DNA of 64,000 bases from Bradyrhizobium sp. U87765 SZCCT0048 (GTDB lineage: Bacteria > Pseudomonadota > Alphaproteobacteria > Rhizobiales > Xanthobacteraceae), in NCBI RefSeq assembly GCF_018131225.1, contig NZ_JAFCMM010000005.1, positions 558,001-622,000 of the forward strand. Reading direction: 5' to 3'. How positions within the stretch are numbered: position 1 is the stretch's first letter; each line of letters starts with the position of its first letter. This document shows positions 1-8,681 of the stretch, one piece after another. The notes beneath the pieces are model-generated. The model worked only from the letters and a program-made list of their open reading frames with translations. It had not been told where the DNA came from and searched no databases. The position numbers were made by a program, and so were the translations under genes.

Positions 1-1
1 G

Positions 2-232
2 GCGGATGTCGCGGCACTGCTCGTCGACAATCAGGCGCTGCGCGGCTTCGCGCTCCTGCCATTGCTGACGCCGCAGAACGTGCGCGCCGATCTCGCGGCG
101 TTGTTCGCGCAGGTCGCCGGCAGGCGCCTTGAGGTGATCATCGGCGGGCGCTTCGCGCTGGCGGATGCGGCGCAGGCGCACCGCGCGCTGGAGAGCCGCG
201 GCAGTGTCGGCAAGCTGGTGCTGATGCCGTGA
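2..232 (+). CDS. Zinc-type alcohol dehydrogenase / quinone oxidoreductase, C-terminal end (partial)
   Basis: Only the last 76 residues are inside the window; the 5' part lies upstream. The closing segment FALADAAQAHRALESRG, followed by SVGKLVLMP and a stop, is the characteristic C-terminus of MDR-superfamily NADPH:quinone oxidoreductases and zinc-type alcohol dehydrogenases, where these residues complete the catalytic domain. The enzyme would be a cytoplasmic NAD(P)-dependent oxidoreductase. Substrate and zinc dependence cannot be judged because the N-terminal half is missing. A gap of about 120 bases separates it from the next gene on the same strand, so co-transcription is uncertain. Confidence 0.8.
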   Translation, partial: ADVAALLVDNQALRGFALLPLLTPQNVRADLAALFAQVAGRRLEVIIGGRFALADAAQAHRALESRGSVGKLVLMP

Positions 233-355
233 CGATGGACACGGCGGCCGGCGGATATCCTCCTCGCGGCTTTCCGTGTGACGAAACGACATGGTCATGG
301 TCTTGCCATCGAGCGTGGCTAGTGACGTGTCACTCCTGGAACAGTGCCGCGCCCC

Positions 356-1630
356 ATGCCGATGTCGTTCGTCTCCATCCGCCGCCTCCTGCTCGCCCTT
401 TGTCTGCCGTTCACCTTTGTCTTGCTCGCCGCTCCGCCCGCGGCTGTCGCCGCGCCGGACGAGGATATTCTCGGCAAGGCCGACGGCTATCCGGTCGCGC
501 CGAGCATGGCCGAGAGCCGCCGGGAGCGCTATCTCGTCGGCTCGTTCAGCGCGCTGGATACGCTCGGGCCGTCCTGCACGCTGGCGCCGGCGTCGCAGCC
601 GCTGCCGTTGCCGGCCGACACACCGGTCAATTTCAGCTATCGCTTTCATGGCACGTCGTACTCGCTCGACGATTACCTCCAGCGCCAGCGCGTCACTGCC
701 ATCCTGGTGCTGCACGAGGGGCGGATCGTCGCGGAGCGCTACAATTACGACCGGACGCCGGACATGCGCATGCTGTCGAATTCGATGGGCAAGACGATTA
801 CGGCGCTGGGCCTCGTCAAGGCGCTGGAAGACGGATCGATCCGTTCATTCGACGACACTGCCGCGACCTACGTGCCGGAGCTTGACGGCACGCTCTATGG
901 CGGCACCCGGATCGTCGACCTCATGCGCATGGCGTCCGGGGCGCGGTTCGTCGAGAGCTATACGGCGGACGATGACCGGGCACGCTACAACAGGCTGACG
1001 CGCGAGCGCGGTAATATCGCGGCCGCCCGAAGCATCACCGAGCGGGCCGATCCCGCCGGCGAGCGCTTCAACTATGCCGGCGCGCAGACGCAGGTGCTGG
1101 GCCTCGTGCTGCGCGCGGCGACGCACACATCGCTCTGCGACTATGTCGACGCCAGGATCTGGCAGCCGATCGGCGCCGAGGCGAAGGCGACCTGGCTCTT
1201 GAACCCGTCGGACGGTCTCGAGATCGCACAAGGCGACTTCAACGCGACCGTGCGCGACTATGGCCGCCTCGGCCTGATGCTGGCCAATGACGGCATGGCC
1301 GCCGGCCGCCGGGTCGTCACTGCCGAGCACCTGCTCGACATGACCGATGCCGCCCGTCAGCCGCCGTCGTTTCGTCCCGGCCTGATGCGCTGGCATGACA
1401 GCACCTATCTCGGCTACGGCCTGCAGGTCTGGCTGCTGCCGGGCAGCCACCGCCGCTTCGCGTTGCTCGGCGTCTATGGCCAGGCGATCTTTGTCGATCC
1501 CGAGCTGAAGCTCGTCATGGTCCACATGGCGGTGGGCCGCGATGCGGCGGGCGATGCCAGCGGCACGCATCTCGGTGCGGAACGCGATGCGCTGTTCCGC
1601 GGCGTCGTCGCGCGCTACGGCTCGTGGTGA
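356..1630 (+). CDS. Secreted serine hydrolase, beta-lactamase class C / 6-aminohexanoate-dimer hydrolase family
   Basis: A hydrophobic N-terminus of about 30 residues ending in a run of Ala is a likely signal peptide. The mature part carries the nucleophile motif SMGK (S-x-x-K, Ser near residue 143) and a Tyr-containing NYAG motif about 105 residues later, in the place of the YxN/YSG tyrosine of class C beta-lactamases and NylB-type amidases. Length (424 aa) is normal for the family. The ATG at 356 is preferred; a GTG at 344 and an ATG at 362 are also in frame. These enzymes cleave esters or amides by Ser acylation; the substrate is unknown. A second family member lies at 25503-26603. Confidence 0.8.
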   Translation: MPMSFVSIRRLLLALCLPFTFVLLAAPPAAVAAPDEDILGKADGYPVAPSMAESRRERYLVGSFSALDTLGPSCTLAPASQPLPLPADTPVNFSYRFHGTSYSLDDYLQRQRVTAILVLHEGRIVAERYNYDRTPDMRMLSNSMGKTITALGLVKALEDGSIRSFDDTAATYVPELDGTLYGGTRIVDLMRMASGARFVESYTADDDRARYNRLTRERGNIAAARSITERADPAGERFNYAGAQTQVLGLVLRAATHTSLCDYVDARIWQPIGAEAKATWLLNPSDGLEIAQGDFNATVRDYGRLGLMLANDGMAAGRRVVTAEHLLDMTDAARQPPSFRPGLMRWHDSTYLGYGLQVWLLPGSHRRFALLGVYGQAIFVDPELKLVMVHMAVGRDAAGDASGTHLGAERDALFRGVVARYGSW

Positions 1631-1646
1631 CGCGGACCGCCGCGCC

Positions 1647-2552
1647 TCACACCGCGCCGCGGGTGTTGAGATAGATCGCATACAGCGAGGTCTGGCCGCA
1701 GATGTAGAGGCGGTTGCGACGCGGCCCGCCGAAGCAGACATTGGCGACGATCTCGCCGATCGCGATGGTGCCGATGTGGGCGCCGTCGGGAGCGTAGCAG
1801 AACACGTTGCGCCCCGCCGAGGTCCAGATGTTGCCATGGATGTCGCAGCGGAAGCCGTCGAAGAAGCCTTCCGGGCAAGTCGCGAACGTCGACGACGCGC
1901 CGAGCGTGCGACCGTCGCCACCGACCGCATAGGCCGTGATGGTGACGGGGAGATCGCGCTGGTGCGATGCGCCGGTGTCGACGACATAGAGGGTCTTTTC
2001 GTCCGGCGAGAACGCGAGGCCGTTCGGTTGCACCCGGTCGGTGACCACGGCGGTGAGCGTGCCGCTGTCGGGATCGAGGCGGTACACGTTGGAGCGGCCG
2101 ATCTCCGACGGCGCGGCGATGCCCTCATAGTCGCTGTCGATGCCGTAGGTCGGATCCGTGAACCAGATCGAGCCGTCGGATTTCACCACCACGTCGTTGG
2201 GCGAGTTCAGCCGCTTGCCTTCGAAACGGTCGGCGAGCACCGTGATCGTGCCGTCGTGCTCGGTGCGGGTGACGCGGCGGGTAAGATGCTCGCAGGTGAC
2301 GAGGCGGCCCTGGCGGTCGGTGGTGTTGCCGTTGGCATTGTTGCTGGGCTGGCGGAACACCGACACCGAGCCGTTGGTTTCGTCGAAGCGCATCAGACGG
2401 TCGTTGGGGATGTCGGACCACACGAGGTAACGCCCGGCGGCGAAGTAGGCCGGCCCTTCCGCCCAGCGGCAGCCGGTGAACAGCTTCTCCAGCAGCGCAT
2501 GGCCGATGACGCGGGCGTTGAAGCGGGGATCGTGGCTGACGAACGGTCTCAT
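1647..2552 (-). CDS. SMP-30/gluconolactonase (LRE) family protein
   Basis: A six-bladed propeller hydrolase of the SMP-30 family, which opens sugar lactones using one divalent metal ion. Visible signatures are WAEGPAYF (metal-ligand Glu near residue 31), NSPNDVVV (Asn), QPNGLAFSPDEKTLYVVDTG (Asn and Asp ligands) and the repeated WFTDPTYG / IWTSAG blade strands. The start at 2552 gives MRPFVSHDPRF and an ATGA overlap with the upstream cytochrome b561 gene, so the two are translationally coupled. An in-frame extension upstream would lie inside that neighbour. The GntR-like repressor next door and its operator in front of this operon fit a role in lactone/aldonate metabolism (inference). Confidence 0.85.
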   Translation of the reverse strand: MRPFVSHDPRFNARVIGHALLEKLFTGCRWAEGPAYFAAGRYLVWSDIPNDRLMRFDETNGSVSVFRQPSNNANGNTTDRQGRLVTCEHLTRRVTRTEHDGTITVLADRFEGKRLNSPNDVVVKSDGSIWFTDPTYGIDSDYEGIAAPSEIGRSNVYRLDPDSGTLTAVVTDRVQPNGLAFSPDEKTLYVVDTGASHQRDLPVTITAYAVGGDGRTLGASSTFATCPEGFFDGFRCDIHGNIWTSAGRNVFCYAPDGAHIGTIAIGEIVANVCFGGPRRNRLYICGQTSLYAIYLNTRGAV

Positions 2553-3268
2553 GGCTGTGCTCCGTGGCGCGGCGCCGGGTGCCCCCAGATGGCGCGGTAG
2601 GTATCGGTCCAGCGCCCGGTGCAGGCGCAATGGACGACGGCGGCGAGATGCAGGCCGATCAGCCCGCCGAGCGCCGCGAGGGCGAGATCGGGCGCATCGG
2701 CCAGCACCATGCCTGATATCAGGGCGACGACCGCGAGCGCCAGTGTCAGCCAGCCACCGGTCTTGTGCAGGGCTTCGAACAGCCGCCGGCGCGGCGTCAT
2801 GTCATAGTGATCGCCGCGCAGCCGCGCGTCGGTCGGCCCGCCCATGGTGCCACGTAGCAGCGCGCCGGCGACCTGCAGCCAGCCGAGCGCCAGCGCGGTG
2901 AGCCCGAGGCGGCCATGCGCCGTCATCGCGCCGGCACCGCCGGCGGTGGAGATCGACCAGATGGTGGCGAGGCCGAGCGTTGCGAGCAGCAGGCCGGCGG
3001 TCTGCAGCACGCGGTGCCAGGTCCACCAGAAACGGTTGTCGGTCTCGCGCGGGAAATCCTGGTCGCGCGTGACCTTGAAATAGCGGGCGACGATGGCGCC
3101 GGCCGGCAGCAGGATGCCCCAGGCATAGATCATCAGCGCGGCATGGGCGGCGTGGGCCGGTGACAGCGCGCCGGCCGCGAGTCTGCCGAGGCCGGCCGCG
3201 AGGCCGCCGCCGCCGGCCACGATCAGCAGCATCACGCAGGTTCGCCGCCGCCGCGCGCGATCGTCCAT
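2549..3268 (-). CDS. Cytochrome b561/ferric reductase-type transmembrane protein
   Basis: A membrane protein of about 239 residues with five or six hydrophobic segments and the histidines expected of a b561/ferric-reductase domain: AHAALMIYAWGILLPAG, WHRVLQTAG, AHGRLGL and FEALHKTGGW. The phrase WGILLPAGAIVARYFKV is typical of eukaryote-like b561 domains, which hold two haems and pass electrons across a membrane. The ATG at 3268 is chosen because GGAGG lies 11 bases upstream; longer in-frame starts run back into the operator palindrome at 3320. It is the first gene of a two-gene operon with the SMP-30 lactonase. It might accept electrons from a periplasmic sugar or lactone oxidation, which is inference. 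Confidence 0.7.
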   Translation of the reverse strand: MDDRARRRRTCVMLLIVAGGGGLAAGLGRLAAGALSPAHAAHAALMIYAWGILLPAGAIVARYFKVTRDQDFPRETDNRFWWTWHRVLQTAGLLLATLGLATIWSISTAGGAGAMTAHGRLGLTALALGWLQVAGALLRGTMGGPTDARLRGDHYDMTPRRRLFEALHKTGGWLTLALAVVALISGMVLADAPDLALAALGGLIGLHLAAVVHCACTGRWTDTYRAIWGHPAPRHGAQP

Positions 3269-3319
3269 CCCCGCCGCCGCCTCCATGCGTGTGCGCGCCG
3301 CGACCCGGGGCGCGATTTG

Positions 3320-3333
3320 TGTTATCGATAACA
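3320..3333. promoter_or_regulatory. GntR/LacI-type operator upstream of the b561-lactonase operon
   Basis: Perfect 14-bp palindrome TGTTATCGATAACA. It shares its whole core with the 16-bp palindrome at 4488 on the other side of the LacI-family gene, and it fits the ATGTTA-N4-TAACAT consensus described for E. coli GntR except for the outermost base on one side. It lies about 50 bases upstream of the predicted b561 start. Confidence 0.8.
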
Positions 3334-3385
3334 TCATAGAGGTTTCGGCCCGGGCGGTGCAATGGCCGCGTGGCGGGGACGGGGA

Positions 3386-4423
3386 TCAGGCGCGGGTGGT
3401 GCCGCGCGGCGCCAGCGCCGTGTCGATGCGGATGCGGCGCGGCTTGCGATCCCCGGTCGCCGCGCCGCGGTCGTCATGCGGGGCGTGGCCGAGCAGCTCC
3501 AGCAGCAACTGCCCGGTCTCGCGGCCGATGCGCGGGCCGTCGACCACCGTGGTGGTCAGCGCCGGCAGGCAGCAGCGCGACACCTCGAAGTCGCCGAAGC
3601 CGACCACGGCGAGACGGCCGGGCACGTCGATGCCCATCGCCTGCGCCTCGGTGAGCACGCCAAACGCCGCCGGATCGGACACGCAGACGATGGCGTCGAG
3701 GTCCGGCCACTGCGCCAGCATGCGCGGCAGCGCGGCGCGGCCCTGCAGCATGCTGATCGGCGGGGCGGCCTCATCGTGCAGCAGCGCCGGCAGGCCGAGG
3801 TCCTCCATGGCGCGGACGAAGCCTTGGCGGCGGCGCGCGCCGCGGGTGCCGCGGTCGTTGGTTTCGCCGAGATAGGCGATGTGGCGGTGGCCGTGCGCGG
3901 CGAGGAAATGCACCGTGCGGGCGATGGCATCGGCGTTGGAGAAGCCGACCACGTGCTCGATCGGATGGCTCGGCCAGTCCCAGATCTCGACCACCGGAAT
4001 CGCGGCCTTGCGCAACAGCGTGCGCGACCGCGCCGAATGACCGTCCGACACCAGCACCACCGCCTCCGGGCGGCGCTGCAGCAGCGTGGCGAGCAGCGGT
4101 TCCTCGCGATCGCTCTCGTAGTTGGTATAGCCGATCAGGATCTGCAGCCCGGCGGTCTGCAGCGTGTCGGCGAGCGCGTGCGCGGTTTCGGCGAAATGCG
4201 GATTGTTGAGCGAGGGCACCAGCAGCGCCACGAAGCCCGAGCGCTGCGACGACAGGCTGCCCGCGATCTGGTCCGGGACGTAGCCGATCTCCCTGACGAT
4301 GCCGAGGATGCGCTGGCGCGTTTCCGGCGACACCGCGCTGTCCTGCTTGAGCGCCCGCGACACCGTCATGGCGGAAACGCCGGCGATCCGGGCGACGTCG
4401 GACATCTTGGGGCGGCGCGTCAT
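3386..4423 (-). CDS. LacI-family transcriptional regulator, GntR (gluconate)-like
   Basis: Residues 1-60 form a LacI helix-turn-helix: MSDVARIAGVSAMTVSRALK, then the hinge region ending GYVPDQIAGSLSSQRSG. The rest is a periplasmic-binding-protein-like effector domain (LLVPSLNNPHFAETAHAL; ending VVGFGDFEVSRCCLPALTT). The sequence most resembles gluconate repressors of the GntR branch. The ATG at 4423 is preferred; a longer frame to 4525 reads through the operator and is unlikely. Matching palindromes on both sides (3320 and 4488) indicate that it controls itself, the divergent ABC operon and the b561-lactonase operon, presumably released by a sugar acid or lactone (inference). Confidence 0.88.
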   Translation of the reverse strand: MTRRPKMSDVARIAGVSAMTVSRALKQDSAVSPETRQRILGIVREIGYVPDQIAGSLSSQRSGFVALLVPSLNNPHFAETAHALADTLQTAGLQILIGYTNYESDREEPLLATLLQRRPEAVVLVSDGHSARSRTLLRKAAIPVVEIWDWPSHPIEHVVGFSNADAIARTVHFLAAHGHRHIAYLGETNDRGTRGARRRQGFVRAMEDLGLPALLHDEAAPPISMLQGRAALPRMLAQWPDLDAIVCVSDPAAFGVLTEAQAMGIDVPGRLAVVGFGDFEVSRCCLPALTTTVVDGPRIGRETGQLLLELLGHAPHDDRGAATGDRKPRRIRIDTALAPRGTTRA

Positions 4424-4487
4424 GGCTTCGTGCAATCGTTTGAGTCGGGTTCCCGCGAGGGTAGCGACTTGTCGCGGGCCGTCATCG

Positions 4488-4503
4488 ATGTTATCGATAA
4501 CAT
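4488..4503. promoter_or_regulatory. GntR/LacI-type operator between the regulator and the ABC importer operon
   Basis: Perfect 16-bp palindrome ATGTTATCGATAACAT in the divergent promoter region, 65 bases from the regulator start and about 125 bases from the binding-protein start. It exactly fits ATGTTA-N4-TAACAT, the known E. coli GntR/IdnR recognition pattern, and matches the site at 3320. Confidence 0.85.
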
Positions 4504-4628
4504 AAGAAGAAAGCCAGAGGCGCAAACGCCCGGGGCGCGCATTGCAGCGATCGCCCGGATTATCGGCGAGCGGACGGCGGGCATCACCGCCATGCGCGCG
4601 TCAGGAGAAGACCACAGGGGAGGACGAG

Positions 4629-5972
4629 ATGGGCATTTCACGTCGCACGGCTCTCAAGGCTTCACTCGGATCGGCGGTGGCGGCGTTCGCCGCGCCCGTC
4701 GTGGCCCGCGCCGCGGACAGTGGCTGGGCGGCCCTGAAAGGCCAGACCATCGTCGTCAACTGGCCGGCGCATCCGCACTACGAGGTCGCCAAGAAGCTGC
4801 TGCCCGACTTCACCGCCGCCACCGGCATCAAGGTCGAGCTCGACGAGATGCAGTACCTGCGGATGAAGGACGCGCAGGTGCTGCAGATGAGCAAGCCGCA
4901 GGGCGACTACGACGTCGTCGTCTATGTCATCATGTGGAAGACCGAGTATGTCCAGCGTCAGTTCCTGACCGAGCTGGAGCCGCTGTTCGCCGACGAGCGG
5001 CTGGCGATGAAGGACTACGACCGCGCCGGCATCATCAAGGCCTACTATGAAGGGCTCGGCCTCGTCGGCGGCCCGCGCGGCTATCTGCCCGGGCCGGGCG
5101 CGAAGCTCTACGGCATTCCCTACGGCGCCGAGTGCAGCGTGCTGGCCTATCGCAAGGACGTCTTCGCCAGACACGACCTGACGCCGCCGCGCACCTATGA
5201 CGAGATGCTGGCCGCCGCGCGCGTCATCAAGGACAAGGAAGCCGGCATGGGCGGCCTCGCGCAGCGCGCGCAGGCCGGCCACCAGGTGACGGCGGGCTGG
5301 CTCAACCATCTGTCGCCCTATGGCGGCGAGGTTATCGACGACCGCTTCATGCCGCAGGTCGCGGCCGCCCCGGCGATCCGCGCCACCGAGGTCTACAAGA
5401 CGTTCATCGACACTGGCCCCGCCGGCGGCGCCGCGTTCGATTTCGGCCAGTGCATGAATGCCTTCCTGCAGGGGCAGGCGGCGATGTACTGCGACACCAT
5501 CTCGATCTTCGGGCCGGCGCGCGATCCGGCGCGCTCGAAGGTCGCGGACACCGTCGGCTATCTCGTGCATCCCAAGGCGGTGCGCCATTCCGGCGAACTC
5601 GGCGGTTTCGGCATGGCGATCCCGAGGAATTCGGGCCGGCGCGACGCAGCGTTCGCCTTCATCCAGTGGATGACGGCGGCGGCGCAGGATGTGCGGGTGA
5701 CGGCGCAGGGCGGCCAGCCGACGCGCTGGGCGACGCTCGATCATCCGGATGTGAAGAAGATCTATCCGGTCGATGTCTATCGCCAGTGCCTGGAAATCTC
5801 CAATCCCGACTGGCGCCCGATCATCAACGAATGGACCGAGATTTCCGAGAAGGTGCTGGGCCTGCGGCTCTCGGAGATTGCGACCGGCAAGGCGCAGATC
5901 GGGCCCGCGATGGAGACCGCCGCATCGGAGATCAAGGCGGTCCTGACGCGCGCCGGCTACCACAAGACCTGA
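4629..5972 (+). CDS. ABC transporter substrate-binding protein, family 1 (sugar type), Tat-exported
   Basis: Starts MGISRRTALKASLGS, a twin-arginine (Tat) signal ending near ARAADSG, so the protein is exported folded to the periplasm. The 447-residue length and the pattern of domains (IVVNWPAHPHYEVAKKLLPDF, YGIPYGAECSVLAYRKDVF) are those of MalE/UgpB-type solute-binding proteins for sugars or polyols. GGAGG lies about 7 bases before the ATG. It is the first gene of the operon that also carries two permeases, a cupin, a short protein and a MaoC hydratase, and the GntR-like operator lies in its promoter. The ligand is not determinable; a sugar acid, lactone or related oligosaccharide is plausible. 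Confidence 0.88.
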   Translation: MGISRRTALKASLGSAVAAFAAPVVARAADSGWAALKGQTIVVNWPAHPHYEVAKKLLPDFTAATGIKVELDEMQYLRMKDAQVLQMSKPQGDYDVVVYVIMWKTEYVQRQFLTELEPLFADERLAMKDYDRAGIIKAYYEGLGLVGGPRGYLPGPGAKLYGIPYGAECSVLAYRKDVFARHDLTPPRTYDEMLAAARVIKDKEAGMGGLAQRAQAGHQVTAGWLNHLSPYGGEVIDDRFMPQVAAAPAIRATEVYKTFIDTGPAGGAAFDFGQCMNAFLQGQAAMYCDTISIFGPARDPARSKVADTVGYLVHPKAVRHSGELGGFGMAIPRNSGRRDAAFAFIQWMTAAAQDVRVTAQGGQPTRWATLDHPDVKKIYPVDVYRQCLEISNPDWRPIINEWTEISEKVLGLRLSEIATGKAQIGPAMETAASEIKAVLTRAGYHKT

Positions 5973-5980
5973 GGGCGGCG

Positions 5981-6871
5981 ATGCTCGGGCGTCTCGGTTT
6001 CGACCGCAGGCTGGCGCCGTATGTGTTTGCGGCGCCGGCCGTGCTGATCATGCTGTTCGGCCTGTTCTATCCGGTGGTCGAGGCGGTCCGGCTGTCGTTC
6101 TACGAGGTGCGGCTCGGCGAGACGCCGACGCCCCAGGCGTTCCGTGGTCTTGCGATCCTCGCCGAGGCGCTGGCGGATGCCTCGGTCCGCACCTCGATGC
6201 TGGTGACGCTGCAGTTCGCAGCCGTCGTCGTCGCCGTGGAGATGGGGCTCGGCGTCGCGCTGGCGTTGCTGCTGGAGAAGCCGATCCGTGGCATGAGCGT
6301 GTTCCGCACGCTGTTCGTGCTGCCGATGATGATCGCGCCGATCTGCGTCGGGCTGATCTGGCGCTACATGTTCGATGTCAATGTCGGCCCGGTCAACGCG
6401 CTGCTCGGGTTCGCCGGATGGAAGCCGGCATGGCTCGCCGAGCCGGACCTCGCCTTTGCCGCGCTGTGCATCACCGACATTTGGCAATTCACGCCGTTCG
6501 TGTTCATCCTGGCGCTGGCCGGTCTGCAGGGGCTGGATCCGTCCGCGGTCGAGGCGGCACGCATCGACGGCGCCTCGCCACTGCAGATCATCCGCTACAT
6601 CAAGCTGCCACTGCTGATGCCGATCCTGATGATCACCGTGCTGATGCGGCTGATCGATGCGCTGCGCGGGCTGGAGGTGGTCTACGCCCTCACCAACGGC
6701 GGGCCGGGGCTCGCGACCGAGCTGTTCTCGCTGCACATTTACAAGTCGGCGTTCGTCACCCAGCGCATGGGACATTCGGCGGCGCTGTCGGTGTGCCTGC
6801 TGGTGGTGACCACGGTGCTCAGCGCGCTGCTGCTGGCATGGCGCCATCCGATGCGGCGCAGGGGAGGCTGA
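5981..6871 (+). CDS. Sugar ABC transporter permease (MalF/UgpA type)
   Basis: A 296-residue inner-membrane protein with six predicted membrane spans. The cytoplasmic EAA loop reads EAARIDGASPLQIIRYIKLPLLMPI, the site that docks the ATPase. The start at 5981 follows the binding-protein stop by eight bases; longer in-frame ORFs overlap the previous gene and are rejected. It pairs with the following permease to form the channel. The operon contains no ATP-binding subunit, so the ATPase must be encoded elsewhere or shared with another sugar importer. Confidence 0.9.
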   Translation: MLGRLGFDRRLAPYVFAAPAVLIMLFGLFYPVVEAVRLSFYEVRLGETPTPQAFRGLAILAEALADASVRTSMLVTLQFAAVVVAVEMGLGVALALLLEKPIRGMSVFRTLFVLPMMIAPICVGLIWRYMFDVNVGPVNALLGFAGWKPAWLAEPDLAFAALCITDIWQFTPFVFILALAGLQGLDPSAVEAARIDGASPLQIIRYIKLPLLMPILMITVLMRLIDALRGLEVVYALTNGGPGLATELFSLHIYKSAFVTQRMGHSAALSVCLLVVTTVLSALLLAWRHPMRRRGG

Positions 6872-6872
6872 G

Positions 6873-7745
6873 ATGCAGGACGCCGCCGTCCGCGAGCTGC
6901 CTGTCGTCCTCGATGCGCCCGTGGCGCGGTTCACCGTGCCGCGCCCCGGCGATGCGCTGCGCTTCGCGGTGCTGGCGCTGCTCGCCGCGTTCTCGGTGCT
7001 GCCGATCCTGGTGATGCTGTCGACCTCGCTCAAGACCCAGAGCCAGACTTTCGGAGGCTTCACCTTCCTCGCGGTGCCGACGCTGGAAAACTATCGCAGT
7101 GTGCTTGAGGGCCGTTTCCTCGGCTATCTCGCCAACAGCGTGATCGTCAGCATCGCCGCGACGCTGCTGACGCTGGTGTTCGGCACCATGTGCGCCTATG
7201 CGCTGTCGCGTTTCCGCTTTCGCGGCCGTTCCTCGCTCGCCATCGGCACGCTGCTGCTGCGCACCGTGCCGCCGGCGGTGCTGGCCATTCCCGCCTATTT
7301 CATCCTGACGCCGCTCCATCTCGACGGCCTTACCGGCCTCGTCATCTCGTATGTCGCGCTCAACCTGCCGTTCACCATCTGGCTGGTGTACGGTTTCGTC
7401 GAGCAGGTGCCGGTCGAGCTCGAAGAGGCGGCGACCGTGGATGGCTGCGGGCCGTACCGGCTGTTCTTCACGCTGATCCTGCCGCTGCTCCGGCCCGGCC
7501 TCGCCGCGGCGGCGATCTTCACATTCCGCATCGGCTGGAACGAGCTGGTGCTGGCCTCGATCCTGACCAACCGCGCCAGCCGCACGCTGCCCTACGGGGT
7601 CTACCTCTACATCACCGACGTCGGCGTCGACTGGGGCCGGCTGATGGCCGCGGGCATGCTGGTGGCGCTGCCGCCGCTGATCTTCACCTTCGTCGCCGCC
7701 CGCCAGATCATCACCGGCCTGACGGCGGGAGCGGTGAAGGGATGA
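6873..7745 (+). CDS. Sugar ABC transporter permease (MalG/UgpE type)
   Basis: A 290-residue inner-membrane protein with about six spans. The EAA loop is EEAATVDGCGPYRLFFTLILPLLRPGL, and the C-terminal ITGLTAGAVKG is the usual end of MalG-like permeases. One base separates it from the stop of the preceding permease, so the two are coupled. It would form the heterodimeric channel for the solute delivered by the upstream binding protein. Confidence 0.9.
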   Translation: MQDAAVRELPVVLDAPVARFTVPRPGDALRFAVLALLAAFSVLPILVMLSTSLKTQSQTFGGFTFLAVPTLENYRSVLEGRFLGYLANSVIVSIAATLLTLVFGTMCAYALSRFRFRGRSSLAIGTLLLRTVPPAVLAIPAYFILTPLHLDGLTGLVISYVALNLPFTIWLVYGFVEQVPVELEEAATVDGCGPYRLFFTLILPLLRPGLAAAAIFTFRIGWNELVLASILTNRASRTLPYGVYLYITDVGVDWGRLMAAGMLVALPPLIFTFVAARQIITGLTAGAVKG

Positions 7746-7785
7746 TGTTGCAACGCTTCTCGAACCGACGGAAAGGACGACCCTC

Positions 7786-8391
7786 ATGGAGATCAAGGGC
7801 GATCGCAAGGAACTCGCGGTAAACTACGACACCGCCATCGGCGCCTGGTTCGGCCGCTCGCGGATGATCTCGCGCGACGAGATGCTGGCGCGGGTGTTCC
7901 GCTTCGACGAGTTGCCGTCGAGCGATCTGGCGTTCATCGATGCGGCGATTCCCGGGCACACCCGTACGCTGCTCGGCGCGCTGGGCCGCGGCACCGCCGA
8001 GGAGGATCTCAAGCACAAGGTCGAGAAGGCGGAGAACTATCACATCGACTTCATCCGCGCCGCGCCCGGCAACGGCGCGGCGCTGCACTCCCACGACACC
8101 GAGGAGACCTTCATCTGTCTCACTGGCCGCTGGCGGGTGTCGTGGGGCACCGATGGCGGCGAGAGCGTCGAGCTCGACTATCTCGACGGCATCTGCTGCC
8201 CGCCGGGTGTGATGCGCGCGTTCGAAAATCTCGACGACAGGCCGGCGCTGCTGCTGTCGATCCTCGGGGGGCGCGATCCCGGCAACGTGGTATGGTCGGA
8301 AGCGATTCAGTCGCGGATCGCGGCCGGACAGCGCCGCATCGCCGGAACGGCCGCGCCGCATCACAACGGCAGGGTCAACAGTCCGCGATGA
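7786..8391 (+). CDS. Cupin-domain protein of the importer operon
   Basis: A 201-residue cytoplasmic protein. The cupin barrel is at about residues 80-165: PGNGAALHSHDTEETFICLTGRWRV gives the first cupin motif (His, His, Glu metal ligands) and LDGICCPPGVMRAFENL the second, although the usual His of motif 2 is replaced here (PGVMRAFEN). The N-terminal 75 residues are a family-specific extension. A GGAAAGGA ribosome-binding site precedes the ATG. Its place directly after the permeases suggests an isomerase, dioxygenase or sensor acting on the imported compound; the reaction is not predictable. Confidence 0.75.
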   Translation: MEIKGDRKELAVNYDTAIGAWFGRSRMISRDEMLARVFRFDELPSSDLAFIDAAIPGHTRTLLGALGRGTAEEDLKHKVEKAENYHIDFIRAAPGNGAALHSHDTEETFICLTGRWRVSWGTDGGESVELDYLDGICCPPGVMRAFENLDDRPALLLSILGGRDPGNVVWSEAIQSRIAAGQRRIAGTAAPHHNGRVNSPR

Positions 8392-8429
8392 TCCGCCGGC
8401 GCGCGGCGGCATGGTGAAGGAGGGCGCCG

Positions 8430-8594
8430 ATGGTGATCGACCACAGGGATATCGACCCGCGTGAGGAACAGGCGACCGCGGTGCAGATGCTGCGCCTCAT
8501 CAAGGCCTTCGAAAAAGTGAGCGATCCGGCGTTGCGCGAGGCGCTGCTGGTTCTGGTCGAGGCGGCCGGACGGCGGCGCGATGTCCGGCACTGA
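8430..8594 (+). CDS. Small helical protein, 54 aa, unknown function
   Basis: Encodes MVIDHRDIDPREEQATAV followed by an amphipathic helix, MLRLIKAFEKVSDPALREA, and ends in GRRRDVRH. GGAGG lies close upstream of the ATG. The helix (two short helices around a SDP turn) resembles the C-terminal tail found in some Rhizobiales XRE-type regulators, but no DNA-binding domain is present here. It is on the same strand between the cupin and the MaoC gene and is probably co-transcribed. No enzymatic motif is visible. Confidence 0.6.
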   Translation: MVIDHRDIDPREEQATAVQMLRLIKAFEKVSDPALREALLVLVEAAGRRRDVRH

Positions 8595-8681
8595 GGCGGC
8601 TCGCCAGCCTGGCCGTCGCGACGTATCGTGCGCATGACCGCGGCCGCTGCCGGCCGCGCGCATCTCACGAGAGGACCTGCG

